Source of the DNA: Taenia hydatigena
Lineage: Eukaryota; Platyhelminthes; Cestoda; Cyclophyllidea; Taeniidae
DNA: 64,000 nt
NCBI GenBank assembly: GCA_036345935.2
Contig: JADWOT020001577.1
Location: 682,001 to 746,000, forward strand
Direction of reading: 5' to 3'
The stretch's first letter is position 1; each line of letters opens with the position of its first letter. The notes under the pieces were generated by a model. That model searched no databases and was not told where the DNA came from. It worked only from the letters and a program-made list of their open reading frames with translations. Shown piece by piece: positions 58,401-64,000 of the stretch. The translations under genes and the position numbers were made by a program.

Positions 58401-61040
58401 TTAAAGGACGACAAAATACCAGACAATAATCATCTTTCTTCTGAGTTACATGCCCTTCCCAGGAACGAACGCCCAGTGTGTGGAGCATCTGGTGTGGGAT
58501 AATCAACGCCTCAGAATCCGTGGTGAGTCAACACATGAGACGAGCCTGTGCTGTAGTAACCACGAGTAAGTTATTTTACAACTTTAGAAGCATCAAACTG
58601 TGAGCAAATTCTAGGCACAGAAATGACTCTCACTACTTTGTTCATCGCAGATAAAGCAAAGATTGTGCTGAGTTTTGAATGCGCCCCAATGAACTATGAG
58701 ATTACCTGAGTCGCATTGACACATTTAATGAGACACACTTGCGAGAGTCAGCTCCGGCATCGTACCAAGCCTTCGGGCGCAAAAATTCAAGACGTCTCGC
58801 AAACCATACACCTACCCAGATGTTGGCTCCTCCTCAAAACTCTTCACCACACAATGGTGTACGCCTTGACGTAGGCGCTCGAGGAGCTTCGTCTCACCTG
58901 AATTCAGGTTGGCGACTAATCCTCATTAAGTGAGGGTTCCAGTCGTGTCTCACTACTGATGTGTGGCAATTTCATGCATCGCTGCTATAATTCGATTGAC
59001 GCGTTGACAACCGTTCAGTTGGGCACTAATTCTGTCCTCCCCTCTAATTATATTTTCCTCCATTTTGACTCAACTCATGTCCCGACTAAACTTGTACGCA
59101 CACACACATGCACCTGACCACCCGTTTCGGCTTCATCCTACGACAAGCAAAAACAGTGGTCGACGTCTCCTTAACTCCCATAGGTCAATCTTTAGCATTA
59201 GCAACATTGCAATCCCCAGCAAAAGCTGTGGGACTCTAACAACTTGACATGCGACCCTTTGCGGTACAAAATAGAGCCTTCTCAAGGCATAAAGCCTAAA
59301 GTAGACCAACTAAGCATTCTGGTTCATTGGTTAAAGACACGTTCCAGGCGATAACGAGGGGAATGCACAAAGTGACAATGAAGAAATAAGCCATATGATA
59401 GAACCACATGTTATTCTGACCTTAATGAAAGAGCAACGTGGTGGAATCGGATGATTTGAATCTGGGCCGTATGTTACATACTACAGATGTCAGTTGCGAT
59501 CGTTCAAGTATTGGGCGATGTCTTGATCCGCGCAGGTAAGGAGTGGCGCAATGGAAGTTCTATTATGAAGCGGAGGGTAACAAAATTCTCTCGCTCTTAT
59601 CTGAATGTGTGGAACTCAGCAGCTACCCTAGTGCTAGATGGAGAGTGAAACTTAAGAATCGTTCAAAGTTGAACGGCTTGAGTGAATGTGGGCGCAGGAA
59701 ATACTCATACCATTATCCACCAGATTTGATAACAGCAGCACATCCATCTACATCACCTCTGTTCTTTTGTCTTAAGTTTTGATCACCTACTTTTCGTGAT
59801 GCTCGCGCGATGATTAGGCATGCTAGTAACTGTCACGTGGAAGAATGTGTAAGATCGCAGAAAGTGGGGATGAGGCCCACACAACTTCACTGCTGTTGTC
59901 AGCATTTAAGTCAAAACACGCTATAGGAGCTAAAATTTAGAAGAAGGAATACTATCTAAGGGTGATATGCGTCCTCTCCGAGCCGTGGTAGACGTTTGTA
60001 TTTAAAAAGGATAATATTCGTTGCATTGAGGCTTCTTTGCAACAGTTCGGCACAGAAGTGCCTGTGAGAAAAAGTCAATACAATGCACACATCGCATAAA
60101 ACAGATTGCTGCATTGATTCAGGGCTTATCAGATGCGCCAGTGGGTTTGCTAGTTCAAATGGAACATTGAAAATTAACAAAGGTACATGTTAAATTCCAA
60201 AACTGTCAATTACTGCATTCACTTGACCACAAGACTTCTTCCATCTGCTGCTGCTGATACATGCAGCACAGACTTGGCAAAGAGAGGAGTGTCTGCAGCC
60301 TCTAATTGCTGTTACCTTCTACAACTCGCCCTATTACTACCCGCCTAAAACTTTAAGCTCCATTGCGTCCACAACACTTCTCGTGAGAGTTTGCGTTTCA
60401 TTTGTGGATAGGAGAGAGACAACGCCTAATCCTTATCGTCAGCATTCCCCTTGTGAAGCAGAATGACAATTTAGACGCATTGAAATTAAAGAGTTACGGA
60501 GCTCTAGTATTGGCTGTGGATTTGTCTACAGTCAGCCCAACACGGTGGCGATTATTAGAAAAGGCGAAGTTTGAACTGTACCGACCAATTATATTAACTC
60601 TCATTTTTCCTTTATTCTATTCTCCTCTATTTGCGTGCAGCACCCAAACCACTGTTTTGAAAGATATTTTGGTCATTTTGGCCTGCCAAGAGAGAGACGC
60701 GAGACCTAGCCGAACCCAACACTTACTAAGTCGGTCCTTTATTAAGTTCCCCTTCCCTACATTATTGATCAACAGTTCTTTTGGTCCAACTGTTGGTCTC
60801 TTTCCGATTCACTCTACATCCAAGCCCGCCAAGTGGATGGGTGGTCAGCCATCGCATTGCACCGAATCATCTTTCCGCCTCACCATCGCTGCCGTGGAAG
60901 TAACCAAGTTTGAGCACATGTTGTTTGCTATGTCCGTGAAATTTCGTACACCATCTTTAATAAAGGAACCAGTTGCTAGTGTTCAGAACATTCAAAACTG
61001 GCTTAAAGTGTTTGCTTTGGTGATGAGCGCTAGCTTTACT
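55451..61040. other. Right-hand spacer with no recognised gene
   Basis: About 5.6 kb without a supported gene. Frames at 57287-57634 (-, 115 codons) and 60402-61088 (+, 228 codons) are the longest. The second runs into the HSP90 pseudogene only through its last dozen codons, and its body shows no family motif. No mobile-element protein or RNA gene is recognised. A GAT microsatellite lies at 57049-57072. Confidence 0.45.
57049..57072 (+). repeat. GAT trinucleotide microsatellite
   Basis: Eight uninterrupted GAT units in non-coding spacer. Confidence 0.85.
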
Positions 61041-61052
61041 ACTTTTCTCTCA

Positions 61053-62221
61053 GGCAAGCCAGAAGTAGGGGAATTTGATGCAGGATGACCAGGTGATGAG
61101 GGTGGCAAAGGCAGTGGCGAACATGGTGGGGGGGAAAAGAAGAAAAAGCAAGTCAAAGAGAAGTATATTGAAGAAGAATGGTTGAATAAGACCATGCCTT
61201 TGAGGAATCGAAGTCCAGGGGATAGTAGTCAGGAAGGGTATGGCAATCTTTACAATTCGCTAAGCAATGATTGGAAGCAGAACAAGATTTTGAAAGCAGT
61301 TCGAATAAACTTGGTCAAGAAGTGAATGGAGCTATTAGAAGATTTAGCAGAGGACGCTCAGACCTACAAGAAGTTTAGTGAGCAGCTTTTAAAGGACATT
61401 GAGCTCGGGATTCACAAAGATAATACAAACCGTAAGGGGTTGACCAAACCGTTGCGTTATTGCTCCTGCCAGAGCAGCGATGATATGACTAGTCAGAAGC
61501 ACCACGTGCCACGCATGAAGGAGCCCTTACTGAGGTGCTAAAAAAGCGTGGCCCTAAGGTGCTTTACACAGTGGATCCGATCAATGAGAATGCAGTGCTG
61601 CGACTGCGTAAGCATGATGCGAAGAAGTTGGTGCATGTGACGAAGGAGGGTCTTAACCTTCCTGAGGATTGGGCAGAGAAGGAGAGGTATGAGGAAGTAA
61701 AGGCCTCCTTCGAACCTACTTGCAAGAAGGTCAAGTACATTTTAGACAATAGCTTGAGAATCTCACCGTGTTTAGCAGTCTCACTGCTTCTCCCTGTTGC
61801 ATTACTGCTTCAGCATTCGACTGGACTGCTAACGCGGAACAGACCATGAAGGCTTAAGCGCTCCGCGAATCCAGCACACTCGGATATATGTCCACCAAGA
61901 AATATTTAAAAGATCAACCCTAGTAACAAGGTTATGATATGTCTGAAGAAGATTTTGTCAGCTGAAGGCAAACCCAATAAGATTTGCAATGATCCCATAA
62001 ACACGCTCTTCAGCGCAGCCACGCTCTCCTCTGGATTCACTTTATAGGATCCAAAGGCTCGTGTTAATAAGATCCACGAGCTGATAAGTATGTGTTTGGA
62101 GATGCCAAAAGACGAGCCCATGAAGTTGGCAGATGAGACAACCGCTGGCAGGAAAGCTTATCAAGGACTTATCAAAGCATGAATGACGACCAAGTCGATG
62201 GAGCGACGAGGCGGAATAGAC
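61053..62221 (+). pseudogene. Cytosolic HSP90 pseudogene, C-terminal two thirds
   Basis: Homology starts at a likely intron acceptor (TTCTCTCAG at 61044-61052) in the charged linker: KPEVGEFDAG, an in-frame TGA, then GEKKKKQVKEKYIEEEW and NKTMP. It continues through YNSLSNDW, then jumps to KILKAVRINLVKK, so about 90 residues of the middle domain are deleted. A TGA replaces the next codon. Then come LAEDAQTYKKF, LGIHKD, VTKEGLNLPED, SPCCI, WTANAEQTMKA, a TAA (61855-61857), ALRESSTLGYMSTKKYLK, SSGFTL and DEPMK, with several frameshifts between. The presence of an acceptor suggests descent from an intron-containing gene rather than a processed copy. HSP90 is an ATP-driven cytosolic chaperone; this copy cannot make one, since the ATPase domain and reading frame are lost. 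Confidence 0.85.
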
Positions 62222-62439
62222 ATTTTAAACATGCTGTCTTCCATTTCGCCTCGCTTTCTTTTCCTTTTCACGCCTTCCATTCCATCTCAGCAAAATTGCC
62301 TTTAGTGCTCTGGAGATCCTGCAAGGACTTGTTTCATAATAAAGGGGCATGTTTAGTTATGCTCGAAGAGGAAGCCGAGACCGCTCACTTTCCAGTAAGT
62401 ACCAGACCTATCATCTATTTGATTCGGAAGATGTTAACA

Positions 62440-62915
62440 TGAATCTCTGTAGCATGGCTGTGCTAAAGAGCATATTACTAAGACCCTTGCAAAACTTATC
62501 CGATTCGCCTTCAGCTGACAAAAAATCGCTTCATGCAAATTACAGCCTTGTGATCAGGGTTGATCTCCAAATACTTCTTGGTGGACATATATCCAAGTGT
62601 GCTGGATTCGCAAAGCGCTTAAGCCTTCATGACCCACGCCTTGTTAGCAGACCAACCAAACGGCGAGCTAACAATACAAAAGGAGGCAGTGGCAAGCCTG
62701 TTGGACACAGTGACTTGGTCTTCTTGTCTTCACTTCCTCGAACCTCTCCCTCTCCGCCTAGCCCTCAGGAAGTTCAAGACTCCCCTTCGTCACGCAGCTG
62801 CGGCCCTGCATATCCATCGATCGTATCCACCACGTAAAGCACCTTAAGGGTAGAACTAGCAAGACTGTCCTTGGTTCCGTTCGGGATGTAGTAGATGTCA
62901 CTTTGGTGCTTCTCT
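62440..62915 (-). pseudogene. Second HSP90 pseudogene fragment, inverted
   Basis: On the minus strand the order is EKHQSDIYYIP, KVLYVVDTIDGYA, then VSNRLAT with FGWSANKAWVMKA, a TAA (62621-62619), then ALCESSTLGYMSTKKYL and EINPDHKAVI, and a decayed end near 62440. It covers part of the C-terminal domain only. The TAA after MKA occurs at the same codon in the plus-strand copy at 61855, so the two pieces probably derive from one already broken gene by inverted duplication. It preserves some segments that the plus copy lacks (IYYIP region), so it was not simply copied from what remains there. Confidence 0.8.
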
Positions 62916-64000
62916 ATTTAAGACACGTGGCTAGATAGGGCAGTGATCTTGACCCAGTGTGCCATCCAACTTTGCGATTGTTGTTGCAGCATTTCGTTAT
63001 ATCCATCGCTACGGAGAGAAACATGGCTAAGGTGGAGGCCAACTATGCAAGCGGCCGAAAAGAACGGCAGTAGGTACGGACTTCTTTGGTTTGCATTTTT
63101 GAGCCAAGAACACCGAGTGTGCTGACCTGCACTCCCTCGGGGACCATTCTTCCTCCTAGATGATCGAATACCTCTGAACAACGACTTCAGTTTTGCCTCC
63201 AATATTAGTAAATTCAGCCAATTCGTACGATTGGCTGGAAGAAGTAGAATACGCGCGCACAAATCTGACGACTGATTAGACGACAAGGGCTGCCCGGTAA
63301 GTAAGCTGCGTGATTCAGGCAAATTTATAGTGCTTGAGTGACCTTGCCATTCTGGTAGCAGCGCATCTCTGCTCGATTTGAGCTATTGAATAGGAATGAA
63401 GAGGAGTCATGCTCCCTTGGATGCTCATTGATCACCAGTCAAGATGAACTCGTCTTGAAGTCTGCAAGCCTTTACGAAAACCTAGCATTCACACACTCGT
63501 TTTATTTTCCCTTCTGGGCTATTTTTGACAAATTAACGTCCGATCTCGAGGGTGATGTTGACAGCTTAAGAATAGATTGAAGTGCATTCCACGTAGTTCT
63601 GCAATTCGAATAATAAATTAGAAATGCCTTTAAATAGGGTTTAGTAACAGAGCAGTTTTGAACTGGCATTTATAAAACTGCTACCAACGATTAGGTCCAA
63701 ATCTCACAACACATAGTTGCGCAGTAGCTCAACTAATTCTCCTCAAATTCTGTCAGCTTTTGGAATGTAATAGCTTAACTTTGTGGACGGGTAGGTAGAG
63801 CGACATGGATGTGTAGTCTTTCGATGCTTGCTATCTTTGATCCTTCCTTACCTCCTTTTCCTTTCTATCTCTCCCCTCCCACCAAAATGCGTTTTTCCTC
63901 TACGCCTTAGAGATCTCGCGTGATCTCATTCCACATCAATGCAGATTGTACTAAGTGCGGTTTAGACAGAAGAGTGGACTATTCACGATCTTGAAAACTG
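62916..64000. other. Right end, no recognised gene
   Basis: A minus-strand frame of 134 codons (62918-63322) abuts the HSP90 fragment. It has a Gln-rich NEMLQQQSQSW stretch but no family that I recognise, and it is not HSP90. A short plus frame lies at 63386-63580. No repeat or RNA gene is recognised. Confidence 0.4.

Noticed and set aside
60402..61040. 228-codon frame leading into the HSP90 pseudogene
   Set aside because: Only its last codons are HSP90-like; the body does not resemble the HSP90 N-terminal or middle domain. A splice acceptor at the junction explains the change.
1..64000. Prokaryotic or viral systems, CRISPR arrays, retroelement polymerase genes
   Set aside because: No spaced repeat array, no operon-like gene packing and no reverse transcriptase, integrase or transposase motif was found. 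Introns and poly(A) signals point to an animal genome.

Overview
The window reads as animal nuclear DNA. It has spliceosomal introns, AATAAA poly(A) signals, TATA/CCAAT promoters, Snail-type C2H2 zinc-finger proteins and decayed pieces of a cytosolic HSP90 gene. A flatworm, possibly a tapeworm, is my best guess from the short intron, moderate base composition and lineage-specific duplication, but this is an inference and no marker gene proves it.

Almost all recognisable content is one degenerating array of a single gene family. Six copies of a Snail-like repressor gene are present. Three look intact: 6204-7432 (+), 23311-24566 (+) and 52777-53861 (-). Three are broken: 33355-34554 (+, nonsense codon in finger 3), 39330-40556 (+, several frameshifts) and 49570-50377 (+, lacks its 5' part). 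A minus-strand promoter and first-exon relic lies near 28.2 kb, and a 3'-flank relic lies at 37.2-38.3 kb. The five copies that keep a 5' end share one design: two CCAAT boxes (one in copy 2), a TATA-like box about 50 bp before the ATG, a first coding exon of only 10 nt (MKY or MKH plus one base), a phase-1 intron of 137-140 bp, and a second exon that opens with FSIASIL or FSVASIL. That is a textbook eh1 (Groucho/TLE-binding) motif. A Ser/Thr/Pro-rich middle and, in intact copies, four Snail-type fingers follow.

The duplicated segments are much larger than the genes. About 1-4 kb of 5' flank and 1.5-2.6 kb of 3' flank travel with each copy, and several pieces have been rearranged. The distal 3' flank is inverted in units 2 and 3. 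The 3' flank of unit 4 is repeated in tandem with a period of about 4.33 kb (41.1-44.7 and 45.4-49.0 kb). A minus-strand, coiled-coil-like coding relic that I do not recognise is embedded in that 3' flank in at least seven places.

Layout: 0-1.8 kb spacer; 1.9-10 kb unit 1; 10-19.8 kb spacer; 19.8-27 kb unit 2; 28-28.9 kb inverted relic; 29-31.8 kb spacer; 31.8-37.1 kb unit 3; 37.2-38.3 kb relic; 38.3-49 kb unit 4 with its tandem 3' flanks; 49.5-52.1 kb unit 5; 52.2-55.4 kb inverted unit 6; 55.5-61 kb spacer; 61.05-62.92 kb two head-to-head HSP90 pseudogene pieces; then spacer to the end. The intact proteins are expected to act alone as nuclear DNA-binding repressors that recruit Groucho. No pathway or operon is visible.
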